This document shows positions 1-9,476 of a DNA stretch of 51,999 bases, piece by piece. The stretch lies in contig JACQVX010000140.1 in the NCBI GenBank assembly GCA_016209495.1, positions 1-51,999 on the forward strand. The letters are read 5' to 3'. The number at the start of each line of letters is the position of its first letter. The stretch's first letter is position 1. Source of the DNA: Planctomycetota bacterium. GTDB lineage: Bacteria > Planctomycetota > JACQVX01. The position numbers and the translations under genes were made by a program. Under the pieces are notes generated by a model that did not search any database, was not told where the DNA came from, and saw only the letters and a list, made by a program, of their open reading frames with translations.

Positions 1-2
1 AC

Positions 3-146
3 ACCACCCTGTGCATCATCGAGGCGATGAAGGTCATGAACGAGATCAAGGCCGAGGTGGTGGGCGTCGTGCGTGAGGTCCTGGTGGCCAGCGGGGAGGC
101 GGTGGAGTACGGGCAGGACCTCTTCGCCATCGAACCCGCCGGGTAG
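3..146 (+). CDS. accB: Biotin carboxyl carrier protein of acetyl-CoA carboxylase, C-terminal end (partial)
   Basis: Carries the biotin that shuttles carboxyl groups between biotin carboxylase and carboxyltransferase in the first step of fatty acid synthesis. The window begins inside the gene and only the last 47 codons are present. They contain the biotinylation motif EAMKVMNEI, with the acceptor lysine codon at 30-32, followed by the usual second half of the biotinyl barrel and a stop at 144-146. The biotin carboxylase gene starts 6 bases downstream on the same strand, the normal accB-accC pairing. The 5' part lies outside the window, so full length cannot be judged. Confidence 0.93.
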   Translation, partial: TTLCIIEAMKVMNEIKAEVVGVVREVLVASGEAVEYGQDLFAIEPAG

Positions 147-152
147 GGAGCC

Positions 153-1502
153 GTGACCGCCTTCTCCCGCGTCCTCATCGCCAACCGCGGCGAGATCGCC
201 CTGCGGGTCATCCGCGCCTGCAAGGAGATGGGGCTGGAGACCGTGGCCGTCTACTCCACGGAGGACCGGGACGCGGTCTACCTGCGCCACGCCGACGAGG
301 CCATCTGCATCGGTCCCCCGGCCAGCACCCTCTCGTACCTGGACATCCCGAGGATCATCAGCGCGGCCGAGATCGCCGACGTGCAGGCCATACACCCGGG
401 ATACGGGTTCCTCTCCGAGAACGCCCACTTCGCGGAGGTATGCCGGAGCTGCCAGATCAAGTTCATCGGACCGACCCCCGAGGCCATAGCCGCCGTGGGA
501 GACAAGCAGCGGGCCCGCGACCTCGCGCGCCGCTCGGGGGTGCCCGTGGTGCCGGGCAGCGACGGTCTCGTGGCGTCGGAGGCCGACGCGGCGCGGGTAG
601 CCCACGAGATCGGCTACCCGGTCATGATCAAGGCGGCCGCGGGCGGGGGCGGCCGGGGCATGCGGACGGCCCACAACGACGTGAGCCTCGTCAACGGCTT
701 CCACGCGGCCCGGGCCGAGGCCGAGGCCGCGTTCAAGGATGGGTCCATCTACATCGAGCGCCTGGTGGAGAGGCCCCGCCACGTGGAGTTCCAGATCCTG
801 GCGGACGAACACGGCCAGGTGATCCACCTGGGGGAGCGGGATTGCTCGCTCCAGCGCCGGCACCAGAAGCTCCTGGAGGAGGCACCTTCGCCGGCCCTGG
901 ACCCGGAGATGCGCCGGCGCATGGGGGAGGACGCCAGGCGCGTGGCCCAGGCCGCGGGCTATACCAACGCCGGGACGGTCGAGTTCCTCCTGGACTCAAG
1001 CGGCGGCTACTTCTTCATGGAGATGAACGCCCGCATCCAGGTGGAGCACCCCGTCACGGAGATGGTGACGGGCATCGACCTGGTGAAGGAACAGCTCCGC
1101 GTGGCGGCGGGCGAGAGGCTGTCCATGCGCCAGGAGGACGTGCGGATCCAGGGGGCCGCCATCGAGTGCCGGATCAACGCCGAGGACCCGGACGACGACT
1201 TCAAGCCCACGCCGGGGACCATCACCCGGTGGTTCCCGCCGGGGGGCCCCGGGGTGCGCCTGGATTCCCACGCCATGGCGGGATACCGGGTCTCCCCCTA
1301 CTACGATTCCATGATCGGCAAGTTGATCGTGCACCGGGGCGACCGTCCCCAGTGCGTGACAGCGATGCGGAGGGCCCTGGAGGAATTCGTGGTGGAGGGC
1401 ATCCGGACCACCATCCCCCTGCACCTCGACGTCCTGAACCACGTCCAGTTCCAGGAGGGGAGGGTGGACACGCATTTCATCGAGGACTACTTCGTAGGCT
1501 AG
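153..1502 (+). CDS. accC: Biotin carboxylase subunit of acetyl-CoA carboxylase
   Basis: ATP-dependent carboxylation of biotin on AccB using bicarbonate; cytoplasmic. The 449 residues match the family length. Visible landmarks are the N-terminal [14 protein letters not shown] segment, the ATP-grasp glycine-rich loop [10 protein letters not shown] (about residues 167-176) and the catalytic segment [18 protein letters not shown] (about residues 291-308). The start is a GTG six bases after accB, so the two are probably co-transcribed and translationally linked. The carboxyltransferase genes accA and accD are not in the window. Confidence 0.97.
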   Translation: MTAFSRVLIANRGEIALRVIRACKEMGLETVAVYSTEDRDAVYLRHADEAICIGPPASTLSYLDIPRIISAAEIADVQAIHPGYGFLSENAHFAEVCRSCQIKFIGPTPEAIAAVGDKQRARDLARRSGVPVVPGSDGLVASEADAARVAHEIGYPVMIKAAAGGGGRGMRTAHNDVSLVNGFHAARAEAEAAFKDGSIYIERLVERPRHVEFQILADEHGQVIHLGERDCSLQRRHQKLLEEAPSPALDPEMRRRMGEDARRVAQAAGYTNAGTVEFLLDSSGGYFFMEMNARIQVEHPVTEMVTGIDLVKEQLRVAAGERLSMRQEDVRIQGAAIECRINAEDPDDDFKPTPGTITRWFPPGGPGVRLDSHAMAGYRVSPYYDSMIGKLIVHRGDRPQCVTAMRRALEEFVVEGIRTTIPLHLDVLNHVQFQEGRVDTHFIEDYFVG

Positions 1503-1520
1503 GTCGTGGAGGAGATTCCC

Positions 1521-2123
1521 ATGGACGTCGTGGAGAGGCGTGGCGTGACCCTCGTGAACCTGGCGGCGGTGGGCGCGGCCGTGGGGTTGCTCGCGGTATG
1601 GGCCGTCCTCGGCGACCAGGGGCGGATGGGGCCCTGGCTGCGCTCCCGGGACTGGTTGCGCTACGGTCTGTACGCCGGCGGCTCCCTCTGGTTCGCGGTG
1701 AACCTGTGGGCCACCTGGCGGGAGTTCGCCGTGGACGACGCGGCGGCCTTCGTGCGCGTGACGAACGCCGATGGAGAGGTGGCCGTGGCCGTCCGGGCCA
1801 TCGAGCTCAGTCTCGCGCGGAACGTGGAGGGGCTGGGGGATCTGCACGAGGTCCGGGTGGCGGTGGACCGACCCTCGGACCCCAAGGGTAGGCTGCAGGT
1901 CAGGGCCTCCTGCTCCACCTGGGAGGGCGTCAACGTGGCCGAGACCTACGAACGGCTCCAGGCCCTGCTCAAGGCACGGTGGCGCGAGATCGTCCCCGGC
2001 CCGGACGTCCCCGCGTTCGACGTGAGGCTGGTCTCCATCGACAGGAGGCGCGAGCTGACCGCGCCTCGGGGCAAGGCGCCTCCGGAGGCCGACCCCTACA
2101 CGCAGCCCCGTTACCTGGAGTGA
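1521..2123 (+). CDS. AmaP-like membrane protein with two N-terminal membrane segments
   Basis: A 200-residue protein of uncertain role. The ATG at 1521 is chosen because GGAGGA lies 8 bases upstream; an in-frame GTG at 1506 has no such site. Two hydrophobic segments (about residues 12-30 and 46-64) are separated by a short charged loop, and a soluble alpha/beta region follows (about 75-170) with a long helix near AETYERLQALLKARWREI. This resembles the alkaline-shock membrane anchor AmaP family, in which a hairpin anchor carries an Asp23-like domain. The match is by layout rather than by a diagnostic motif. It follows accC by 18 bases and may share its transcript. Confidence 0.55.
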   Translation: MDVVERRGVTLVNLAAVGAAVGLLAVWAVLGDQGRMGPWLRSRDWLRYGLYAGGSLWFAVNLWATWREFAVDDAAAFVRVTNADGEVAVAVRAIELSLARNVEGLGDLHEVRVAVDRPSDPKGRLQVRASCSTWEGVNVAETYERLQALLKARWREIVPGPDVPAFDVRLVSIDRRRELTAPRGKAPPEADPYTQPRYLE

Positions 2124-2133
2124 GCAGGCGCGC

Positions 2134-2162
2134 TTGATCCCGCCAGGGGTGGCCCCTATCAT
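2134..2162 (+). promoter_or_regulatory. Sigma-70-type promoter of the GGDEF/sigma-54 activator gene
   Basis: TTGATC at 2134-2139, a 17-base spacer and TATCAT at 2157-2162, in the 93-base gap before the activator gene. Transcription would start near 2169, about 48 bases ahead of the TTG start codon. Spacing is ideal and each hexamer is 4/6 or better. It separates this gene from the acc cluster. Confidence 0.6.
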
Positions 2163-2216
2163 TGCCCCGGCCGTCTGGAACCACCCCATCGCGGCCAGGG
2201 AAGGACCGGGCGCGGT

Positions 2217-5015
2217 TTGAGCGAAGACAATTTCTTCGAGGGTCTGGAGGAGCTGAAGGAGAAGCTGCGTACGCGGGGCGCGGTCCCGGTGGCCCCCACG
2301 GGCAAGTCCGCCGCCCCGGAGGCGGCCCGGACCTACAAGGACGACTCGTCGTCCTCGATCCTCTATGACGTCATACGCCAGATCAACTACTGCACGGTCA
2401 ATTTCGAGGAGACCCTGGCGAGGATCCTGGAGAGCACCGTGGCCCTGGCGGACGCCGAGAGGGGGCTGCTCTTCCTGTTCGACGCCCAGAACGAGCTGGT
2501 CCCGAAGGTGTCGCACCGGACGGACTACGAGCGCCTCTCGGACGAGGAGCGCTCCGCGGTCGACGACCTGGTCAAGACGGCCCTGCGCTCGGAGCGGATC
2601 CTGGCGGGCGAGACCTCCCTGAAGGGAGGTTCGCGGCTCTCGATCCGGACGCGTACCATGGCCGCCATGGCCATACCCCTGCGCGTGGCGGTGAAGGAGG
2701 AGCGCAAGGGGGACCGGGAGCGCCGAAGGTTCTTCCTGCCGCTTTCGAGGGCCACCATCGGCGCGCTGTACGTGGACTCCTTCGAGCGCCCCCGGACCCA
2801 CTTCACGGAGCTCCAAGCCGTCTTCGAGGTCCTTTCCCAGCAGGCCACGACGGCCATCGTCAACGCCCAGATCCATCGCCAGGCCACCACGGACCCCCTC
2901 ACGGGTCTATACAACCGGGCCTATTTCGAGCAGTGCCTGGAGAACGAGCTCCGGTTCGCCAAGGACACGGGGACGCCGCTCTCCCTGGTGATGGCCGACA
3001 TCGACTATTTCAAGATCCTCAACGACCGCTACGGCCACCAGGTGGGGGACCAGGTCCTGGCCCAGACGGGCGGTATCGTGAAGGCCCGCACGCGGGACCT
3101 GGACTGCTCGGCGCGTTACGGCGGGGAGGAGTTCGTCGTCATCCTCCCCCAGACCGACGCCAAGGACGCGCAGGTCGTGGCGGAGAAGATACGCGCCGGG
3201 ATCGCCGACGCCTCCTTCACGGACCAGGACATAAGCCTCACCGTGAGCCTGGGCATCGCCTCCTTCCCCGTCAACGCCGCCTCGGCCGCCGAGCTGATCC
3301 GGAGGGCGGACCAGGCCCTCTACCAGGCCAAGAAGGACGGGAAGAACTGCTGGCGTTCCTGGGACCCCAGGCTGGGCGAGTTCGCCCGGCGCACGGACGC
3401 CCTGGCGGGCATCGTGGTGGGGGACACCGCCAAGGACTATCGCAACATCCAGATGCTCCTGGAGGCCATCTCCATGGTCAACTCGACCATGGAGGTGGAC
3501 GACCTCCTCCTCCTGGTGGTGGACATGCTCATCGACATCACCCAGGCGGAGCGGGGCATCCTGATGCTCCTGGACGACGGCGACCGGCTGGCCATCCGGC
3601 TGGCCCGCGACGCCGAGAACAACACCCTGGAGAACGTCACCTTCTTCAGCCACTCCATCCCGAACAAGGTGGTGGAGACCGGGGCCCCGGTCTGGGTCCT
3701 GGACACCATGAGCGAGGACAACGTGGACGCCCAGTCCTCCTCCATCGCGGAGTTGCAGCTCCGCACGGTCATGTGCGTCCCGCTGGAGGCCAGGGACAGG
3801 ATCATCGGGGTGATCTACGTGGACAGTCACAGCGCCACGAAGGCCTTCAGCGAGACCCTCTTCACCTTCTTCTACGCCCTCTCGCGCCAGGTGAGCGTGG
3901 CCATCGAGAACGCCCGGCTCCTCGCCGAGAGCGTGCACCAGCGCGAGGAGATCGAGCGCCTGAACCGCGAGCTGGAGAGGAAGCTGGAGAAGACCGAGGC
4001 GGACCTGGCCGTGGTCAGCGAGGAGCTGAACGAGCGGCGCAAGGAACTCTCGTTGAAGTTCAACTACGACAACATCGTGGGCGCCTCGTCCAAGATGCAG
4101 GAGATCTTCCGCCTCCTGGACCGGGTCACGGAGAGCGACGTGCCGGTCCTGATCCAGGGGGAGAACGGGACGGGCAAGGAGCTCATCGCGAAGGCCATCC
4201 ATTACAATGGCCCGCTCAAGGAACGCCGCATCGTCAGCGAGAACTGCGCCGCCATCGCGGAGAGCCTGCTGGAGAGCGAGCTTTTCGGCCACGTGAAGGG
4301 GGCCTTCAGCGGGGCGGACCGGGACAAGAAGGGACTCTTCGAACAGGCCAGCGGGGGCACGCTCTTCCTGGACGAGATCGGGGAGATGTCCCTGGACATG
4401 CAGAAGAAGCTCCTCCGGGCCCTCCAGGAGGGGGAGATCCGCCCTGTGGGCGGCAACGAGGTGATCCACGTGGCCGTGCGGCTCATCTCGGCCACGAACC
4501 GGGACCTGAAGGAGATGGTCGCCGAGGGGCGATTCCGGGAAGACCTCTACTACCGTCTCAACGTGGTGACCATCCGCATCCCCCCGCTGCGCGAGCGGCG
4601 AGAGGACATCCCGCTCCTGGTGGACTATTTCCTGCGGATGGTCGCGGAGGAGAAGGGTGGCATGGCCCTGCGGATCGGCGACGACGCGATGCGGATCCTC
4701 GTGGCCTACGACTGGCCCGGCAACGTGCGCGAGGTGCAGAACCAGATCCGCAAGGCCTGCGCCCTCGGGGGCGAGACCATCACCGCGGAGGTCTTCGGCG
4801 ACCTGGTCCCCGGGCGCAAGGCCGTCGGGGCCGGGGGCGGATTCCAGCTCCGTCCCATGCGGGACATCGAGCGCGAGGCCATCCAGGCCACTCTCGACGC
4901 GGTCCACTGGAACAAGGTCGAGGCCGCCAAGCAGCTGCGCATCGACCGCACCACCCTCTACAACAAGATCGCGAAGTACAAGCTGAGTCCGGCCGGCGGC
5001 GAAGCCGGGGGCTGA
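2217..5015 (+). CDS. GAF-GGDEF-GAF-sigma-54 activator (AAA+/Fis) fusion protein
   Basis: A 932-residue cytoplasmic regulator combining c-di-GMP synthesis with sigma-54 transcription activation. Order: GAF (about 50-210); diguanylate cyclase with active-site GGEEF at 302-306 and an inhibitory RxxD-type site (RDLD) five residues before it; second GAF (about 405-570); coiled coil (about 575-620); AAA+ sigma-54 interaction domain with Walker A GENGTGKE (648-655), sigma-54 contact loop GAFSGA (695-700, usual form GAFTGA) and Walker B LFLDEIGEM (D719/E720); C-terminal Fis-type helix-turn-helix (about 885-925). There is no receiver domain, so input is presumably a small ligand at the GAF domains. 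The start is a TTG. It is the only enhancer-binding protein in the window and so a candidate activator of the sigma-54 promoters in the Tad locus; that link is inference. Confidence 0.93.
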   Translation: MSEDNFFEGLEELKEKLRTRGAVPVAPTGKSAAPEAARTYKDDSSSSILYDVIRQINYCTVNFEETLARILESTVALADAERGLLFLFDAQNELVPKVSHRTDYERLSDEERSAVDDLVKTALRSERILAGETSLKGGSRLSIRTRTMAAMAIPLRVAVKEERKGDRERRRFFLPLSRATIGALYVDSFERPRTHFTELQAVFEVLSQQATTAIVNAQIHRQATTDPLTGLYNRAYFEQCLENELRFAKDTGTPLSLVMADIDYFKILNDRYGHQVGDQVLAQTGGIVKARTRDLDCSARYGGEEFVVILPQTDAKDAQVVAEKIRAGIADASFTDQDISLTVSLGIASFPVNAASAAELIRRADQALYQAKKDGKNCWRSWDPRLGEFARRTDALAGIVVGDTAKDYRNIQMLLEAISMVNSTMEVDDLLLLVVDMLIDITQAERGILMLLDDGDRLAIRLARDAENNTLENVTFFSHSIPNKVVETGAPVWVLDTMSEDNVDAQSSSIAELQLRTVMCVPLEARDRIIGVIYVDSHSATKAFSETLFTFFYALSRQVSVAIENARLLAESVHQREEIERLNRELERKLEKTEADLAVVSEELNERRKELSLKFNYDNIVGASSKMQEIFRLLDRVTESDVPVLIQGENGTGKELIAKAIHYNGPLKERRIVSENCAAIAESLLESELFGHVKGAFSGADRDKKGLFEQASGGTLFLDEIGEMSLDMQKKLLRALQEGEIRPVGGNEVIHVAVRLISATNRDLKEMVAEGRFREDLYYRLNVVTIRIPPLRERREDIPLLVDYFLRMVAEEKGGMALRIGDDAMRILVAYDWPGNVREVQNQIRKACALGGETITAEVFGDLVPGRKAVGAGGGFQLRPMRDIEREAIQATLDAVHWNKVEAAKQLRIDRTTLYNKIAKYKLSPAGGEAGG

Positions 5016-5019
5016 GGCC

Positions 5020-6060
5020 GTGAGCCGCTGCGTGGAGGCCGTCCTGGCCTGCGTCCTCCTGGGGGCCTGCACGCCCTCCCCGGGCGTGACGGAGGAGGAG
5101 CGGGGTCTCCTGGCCCGGTTCCACGCGAGCCAGGGCGCGGGGGACGTGGCCTACGCGCGAGGCGACCGGGAGGCGGCCCTCGCCGGCTATCGCGAGGCGC
5201 GGTCGGCCTACCGGGAGCTGGCGAGGGGCTACCCGCACAGCCGCCTGCTCTCGGAGGTGGCGTGCGACCACTGCGTGGAACGCATCGCGGAGCTGGAGCC
5301 CGAGGTGGAGCGGATGCGGGCCGAGGCCAGGCGTCCGGTGCCCCTGGCACTGCCGGAGGCGGGGTGGCGGGAGGTCCTCGAGGCGGCGCTGTCGGATCGC
5401 CGCGTCCGCGTGTCCTGGCCCCACCGGCCACTGCCGGTGGTCATCGACGGGCTGGCCAACCACACGGGGGTCCCCATCTCGTGGGACCCCCGCGCCCTGG
5501 AACGGGTGCGCTCGGATGAGGTCCTGGCGCGGCTGGACTCCCAGGGGGAGACCCTGCGCGCGGTGCTCGCCCGGGTGCTCCCCGAGGGCTACGCCTTCAC
5601 CCTGGAGGGGCGCTCGGTCCGCGTGATCCTCTCGGACGGCTCACCGACCGTCGTGTCGCAAGGCGGCACGGCGAGCGAGATACCCTCCGAGACACCCGGC
5701 GAATCCCCCGCGGCGGCGAGGCTCGAGGCTCTACGCCAGGAGGTGCGCGCGGGCATGGCGGGGATCCGCGTGACGGTGGACCTGGAGCCCCAGGGCCTGG
5801 CCGAGTTCCTCCTCGAGGTCTCGCGCTGGACAGGCCGGCGCGTCCGGGTCTCCGCGCGCCTGGACGACGCCCACGGCACGACGGTGCGGGTGCGCTGCGA
5901 CGACCGGCCCGCCCTGGAGGTCTTCGAGGGGGTCCTGGAGGACCTGGACCTAGGGTGGTGGCCCGTGGAGACCGACGAGGGCCTCGAGGTGGTGGTAGGC
6001 CGCCGGGTTTCCATGGGTCTGGACGGCGAACCCGACCCAGGCGGGGCCAGGGGCGAATAG
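5020..6060 (+). CDS. Lipoprotein with two secretin N-domain (STN)-like repeats
   Basis: A 346-residue exported lipoprotein. The N-terminus ends in a lipobox, LLGAC, with the acylated cysteine at residue 17. A helical TPR-like stretch (about 25-110) precedes two beta-alpha repeats (about 115-205 and 245-335) resembling the STN/N0 domains of secretins and TonB receptors. The secretin pore itself is absent. It starts with GTG 4 bases after the activator's stop, so the two are co-transcribed. A periplasmic role near a secretin is suggested by fold resemblance only. Confidence 0.6.
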   Translation: MSRCVEAVLACVLLGACTPSPGVTEEERGLLARFHASQGAGDVAYARGDREAALAGYREARSAYRELARGYPHSRLLSEVACDHCVERIAELEPEVERMRAEARRPVPLALPEAGWREVLEAALSDRRVRVSWPHRPLPVVIDGLANHTGVPISWDPRALERVRSDEVLARLDSQGETLRAVLARVLPEGYAFTLEGRSVRVILSDGSPTVVSQGGTASEIPSETPGESPAAARLEALRQEVRAGMAGIRVTVDLEPQGLAEFLLEVSRWTGRRVRVSARLDDAHGTTVRVRCDDRPALEVFEGVLEDLDLGWWPVETDEGLEVVVGRRVSMGLDGEPDPGGARGE

Positions 6061-6081
6061 CCTCTCGCCGGGCCCGCCCCC

Positions 6082-8103
6082 TCACCGCCCTTCCAGGCCC
6101 TCGGCCAGGGAGAGGGCCCGATCCACGAGGCTCGCCGGGTGGGGGAATCGGGCGAGCTCCGGTCCCAGCATCGCGACGATCCGGGGCGCGTGGCGGACCA
6201 GGCGCGGGTCGAAGGGGAGGCCGCGCAGCCCGCATTCCACCATCTGGACCCGCTGCCGGGCGTACTCCACCGCGTCGATGACGTCCAGGGCGAGGTAGGC
6301 CCGTTCCATGGCCCGGTATTCCTGCAGCGCCCGGTCCGTCCAGCCCTTCTCCTCGTAGGCCATGGCCAGGCGCCGCCAGGCGTCGGCGGCGGCGATGGGG
6401 CCCTTGGTGGAGCTGCGGGTGTCGTCGAAGTCGAACTCGATCCGGTCGGCCTCGGCGCGGCCGAAGAGGCCCAGGAGGGTCTTGTGCCTGGCCTTCAGGA
6501 CCTCCTGGCGGACCTCCGCGTCGCTCACGTTGGCGAGCTGGGTGTCCATGAGTACGTCCTGCATGAACCGGGCGGCGGTCCAGTTCGTGAGGGGGAAGCG
6601 GTAGAGAAGGCGTATCCCTTGGAGTGCCTCCCGGGTCACCGCCGGGTTGATAGGGTGGTCCGCCAGGGTCTGGCGGTAGGTAGCCAGACGCATGGCATCG
6701 AACTGTTCCAGGCGCTGATCCTCCAGGCGCAGGTCCTCGGGGAAGTAGTCGTAGAAGGCGGTCGTGCGGTCCGTCCGCAAGGCCCGGACGTAGCGGCGAA
6801 ACTCGCGCGGGTAGCGATCCATGAGGAGGCTCACGAAGACCCAGGACTCGGCATACTGGTGGCCGCCGAATCCCAGGGCGTAGGTCTCCTTGCGGAGGAG
6901 ATCCCCGATGGTGTCATAGCCCCCCGCGCGCAGCAGGGTCTCCACGGTCCTCACGCAGTCGTCATCCTTGAATTCGTTCCGGCCGTAGCCCATGTCCATG
7001 AAGTGGCCCAGGGCGAAATAATGCGCCAGTCCCTCGTCGATCCAGCGGGGACCGTACTTCAGTACGCGGTTGAAGAAGACGTGGCCCATCTCGTGGATAT
7101 ACACGGCCATGACGGACCACCTCTCGGTGGAGTCCTGCAGGTAGGTGTGGAGCACGAAGTCGTGGTCGCGGAGCGTGTGAGTCACCCCGAGCCCCCCCGG
7201 GGGCCCCCCCATGCGGAGGTAGGAGACGTAGTCCCGGGCGACATAGATCCGCACGTGGTCGCGTTCGGCCTTGACGGTCTCGCGGCGGGGCAGGGTGGTA
7301 TCTCCCCGGGACTCCGGTATGCCGACCTGGATGACACCCGGGTCCTCGCGGTCCTTCACCCCGTAGATGTCCTCGTAGGCCTCGTAGACCTGGCCTGTCT
7401 TGAAAGCCAGCCAGGCGAGCCAGCGGTCCTCGGCATTCGGTACATTGGTCCAGATCTCGAAGTTCTTCTCCCGGACCTGCCCCTCGTAGTAGGTATTGTT
7501 GGCCAGCCAGCGCTCGTGCCCCGCCCGGTCGTGCCAGGTGCCCAGGTAGCGCACCTTCCCCTCGCGTTCCTTCACCTGCTCGGGGGTGAGCCACTCACCG
7601 TCCACCTCGATCAGGCCCAGGGACTGCAGGTAGTCGGCGCGGTACTGGGCCAGGCGCTCACGGGCGAGACCGGCCTCCCGGGAGGCGGGGTAGAGGGAAA
7701 GGAGCAGCTCCAGGACGCCGACGGCCTCCTCGTGACGCCTCGAGCTGCGGAGCCTGGCGGCGGAGGCGAGCATCCCCGCGGCGGGGGTATCGTCGGCCTT
7801 GGTGCCGGAGCCTGCCCCGGGGACGGGCTCCTCGGGACGCGTCTCGGGGGTCGTCCCGGGGTCCGTCGGTGCACGCTCGTCGAGTCGAACGGAGTCCACC
7901 TCGGACCTGGGGACCCGGATCGTGGCGTAGCGCTGCTGGAGGACGAGGACGTCACCCTCCTCGGAGACCTCGCCCTCCAGGGCCCGCCCGTCTCGCAACA
8001 CGACGGTGTCGCCCGCGGCCGGGCCGGCCCCCGCGGCTACCAGGACCGCAAGGCCGAGGGCCCGGGCCGCCGTTCCTCCTGCACCCATCCTGATGTGTCG
8101 CAT
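6082..8103 (-). CDS. Secreted gluzincin metallopeptidase-like protein with TPR-like repeats
   Basis: A 673-residue protein with a cleavable signal peptide (about residues 1-31, ending AAG-D). A small beta domain (about 32-75) precedes a helical region. The peptidase core has zinc motif HEMGH (337-341) and a downstream glutamate ligand at E357 in WIDEGLAHYFA, the gluzincin arrangement (DUF1570/MA-like). The C-terminal 150 residues look TPR-like. All expected zinc ligands are present, so it is probably active in the periplasm or outside; the substrate is unknown. It is transcribed away from the phosphatase gene, and the 293-base gap between them must hold both promoters, though no convincing hexamer pair is visible there. 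Confidence 0.75.
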   Translation of the reverse strand: MRHIRMGAGGTAARALGLAVLVAAGAGPAAGDTVVLRDGRALEGEVSEEGDVLVLQQRYATIRVPRSEVDSVRLDERAPTDPGTTPETRPEEPVPGAGSGTKADDTPAAGMLASAARLRSSRRHEEAVGVLELLLSLYPASREAGLARERLAQYRADYLQSLGLIEVDGEWLTPEQVKEREGKVRYLGTWHDRAGHERWLANNTYYEGQVREKNFEIWTNVPNAEDRWLAWLAFKTGQVYEAYEDIYGVKDREDPGVIQVGIPESRGDTTLPRRETVKAERDHVRIYVARDYVSYLRMGGPPGGLGVTHTLRDHDFVLHTYLQDSTERWSVMAVYIHEMGHVFFNRVLKYGPRWIDEGLAHYFALGHFMDMGYGRNEFKDDDCVRTVETLLRAGGYDTIGDLLRKETYALGFGGHQYAESWVFVSLLMDRYPREFRRYVRALRTDRTTAFYDYFPEDLRLEDQRLEQFDAMRLATYRQTLADHPINPAVTREALQGIRLLYRFPLTNWTAARFMQDVLMDTQLANVSDAEVRQEVLKARHKTLLGLFGRAEADRIEFDFDDTRSSTKGPIAAADAWRRLAMAYEEKGWTDRALQEYRAMERAYLALDVIDAVEYARQRVQMVECGLRGLPFDPRLVRHAPRIVAMLGPELARFPHPASLVDRALSLAEGLEGR

Positions 8104-8396
8104 GCCTGTCCCCCCTCACCCGGGCAAGGGCGACCGCCATGCCGAGACCCCGGGCGATCCATCCGAAGGGCGGCTGCGGTCAGGGCCTCCCGCGCCCGCC
8201 GCACCCTGTGGCGCTTCCCGACAAATGTGGGCATCCGCCACGGGACAGGGGCAAGGCCTGGGTCGGCGGCAGTCTTCGGGACGGGGCGCCATGCGCCCGC
8301 TTGGGGCCGCCCGCGGGAGTTCCCTGGCGCGGGCATGGGCCTTGAGCGAAGTGGGAGGGAGCGGGGATCTCCCGCGGGCCCGGGGGGCAAGTCCGC

Positions 8397-9269
8397 ATGG
8401 ACGTCCGGTTCTACGGCCAGAGCGATGTGGGGCGCCGCCGGGAGGTGAACGAGGACGCCTACACCATCTCCGAGGAGAACGGCCTGATGATCCTGGCGGA
8501 CGGGATGGGCGGCCACGAGTCGGGAGAGGTCGCGAGCCGCATGGCCGTGGAGGGGATGCTGGAGCTGGTGCAGACCTGCCGGCCCACCCATGTCCCCGTG
8601 GAGCACCCGGCGGAGCGGGAACGGTTCCGGGCCATGATCACCTGCCTATTCAACGAATGGGTGCTGCGTACGAACTCGCGGATCCACGCGGAGGGCGTGC
8701 GGCGCCAGCTTCCCCGGCGGATGGGCACGACCCTATGCTGCCTCTATTCCTACGAGGACATGGTGGTCCTCTGCCACGTGGGCGACAGCCGGATCTATCG
8801 CCTCCGCCGCGACGTGCTGGAGCAGGTCACCACGGATCACTCGGTGGCCAACGAGCGTCTCCGCGCCCAGGAGGTCACGCGTGCCGAGGCCCGGACCCTG
8901 GGGCACCACCACGTCATCACCCGGGCCCTGGGGACCCAGTCCGTGGTGAGGCCCGAGATCCAGGTCCAGGACCTCTGCCCGGGCGACGTCTACCTGCTGT
9001 GCAGCGACGGATTGCACGACCTGGTGCAGGACCGGGAGATCCGGGAGGTCCTGATGGCCTTCCGGGACCGCCTGGACCGAGCCGCCGGCGTCCTGGTGGA
9101 CATCGCGAACCGCCGCGGGGGGCACGACAACATCACCGTGGTGATCGGGGAAATGGCCGAACGCGGCGTCCTGGGCGGTGTGCGCCCCGGCGTGCACCTC
9201 GAGGACACGGAGGCGCTGGACGAGACCACCGAGTGCATGGAGGACCTGCGTGCCTTCGGCGCCGCCTGA
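8397..9269 (+). CDS. PP2C-family Ser/Thr protein phosphatase
   Basis: Metal-dependent removal of phosphate from Ser/Thr residues, the counterpart of Hanks-type kinases. The 290 residues keep the PP2C motifs: VNEDAY, ILADGMGGHESGE, the core MGTTL...VGDSR, ITRALGT, LLCSDGLHDLV and HDNITVV, so all metal-binding aspartates are present. No membrane segment. About 18 kb downstream are two kinase genes, with three FHA-containing proteins between, so the natural targets may be the Tad-associated phosphoproteins. About 20 residues after the last motif are unassigned. A Flp-like gene and a STAS gene follow at short distances, probably in one operon. Confidence 0.93.
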   Translation: MDVRFYGQSDVGRRREVNEDAYTISEENGLMILADGMGGHESGEVASRMAVEGMLELVQTCRPTHVPVEHPAERERFRAMITCLFNEWVLRTNSRIHAEGVRRQLPRRMGTTLCCLYSYEDMVVLCHVGDSRIYRLRRDVLEQVTTDHSVANERLRAQEVTRAEARTLGHHHVITRALGTQSVVRPEIQVQDLCPGDVYLLCSDGLHDLVQDREIREVLMAFRDRLDRAAGVLVDIANRRGGHDNITVVIGEMAERGVLGGVRPGVHLEDTEALDETTECMEDLRAFGAA

Positions 9270-9282
9270 GTCCTGCCTGGCG

Positions 9283-9465
9283 GTGCGGCGCCGCCGGGGA
9301 CTGAAGGCCTTGTTCCAGGAGGACCGGGGGCAGGCCCTGGCGGAGTATGCCGTCGTGGTGGCCCTCTGCTTCGCCGTGGGGGTCGCCGTCTACGGCCGTC
9401 TCCCGGCGGCCGTGATGGGGTATTACCGAGGCGTGATCCACGTGGTCGCGCTCCCGATCCCTTAG
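9283..9465 (+). CDS. Small Flp-type pilin-like protein
   Basis: A 60-residue protein starting with GTG 13 bases after the phosphatase stop. After a basic leader, DRGQALAEYAVVVAL has the Flp prepilin form: a glycine-glutamine cleavage site, glutamate at mature +5 followed by tyrosine, then a hydrophobic helix of about 20 residues. It is clearly related in layout to the Flp pilins at 10866 and 15564 but more divergent. An upstream reading-frame extension overlaps the phosphatase gene and gives an implausible arginine-rich sequence, so the short form is preferred. Probably a minor pilin; a prepilin peptidase is not encoded in the window. Confidence 0.72.
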   Translation: MRRRRGLKALFQEDRGQALAEYAVVVALCFAVGVAVYGRLPAAVMGYYRGVIHVVALPIP

Positions 9466-9476
9466 GAGACGAACGG

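Noticed and set aside
440-1891. Long open frame overlapping accC in another frame, and many similar ones on both strands (for example 996-2876, 2907-5072, 29769-34076 minus strand)
   Set aside because: Arg/Gly/Pro/Ala-rich translations with no motif, fully inside well-supported genes; a normal effect of very high GC content, where stop codons are rare.
8226-8242. TGTGGG-N5-GCCACG resembling the enhancer dyad, between the peptidase and phosphatase genes
   Set aside because: Two mismatches in one arm, no partner dyad and no sigma-54 element downstream.
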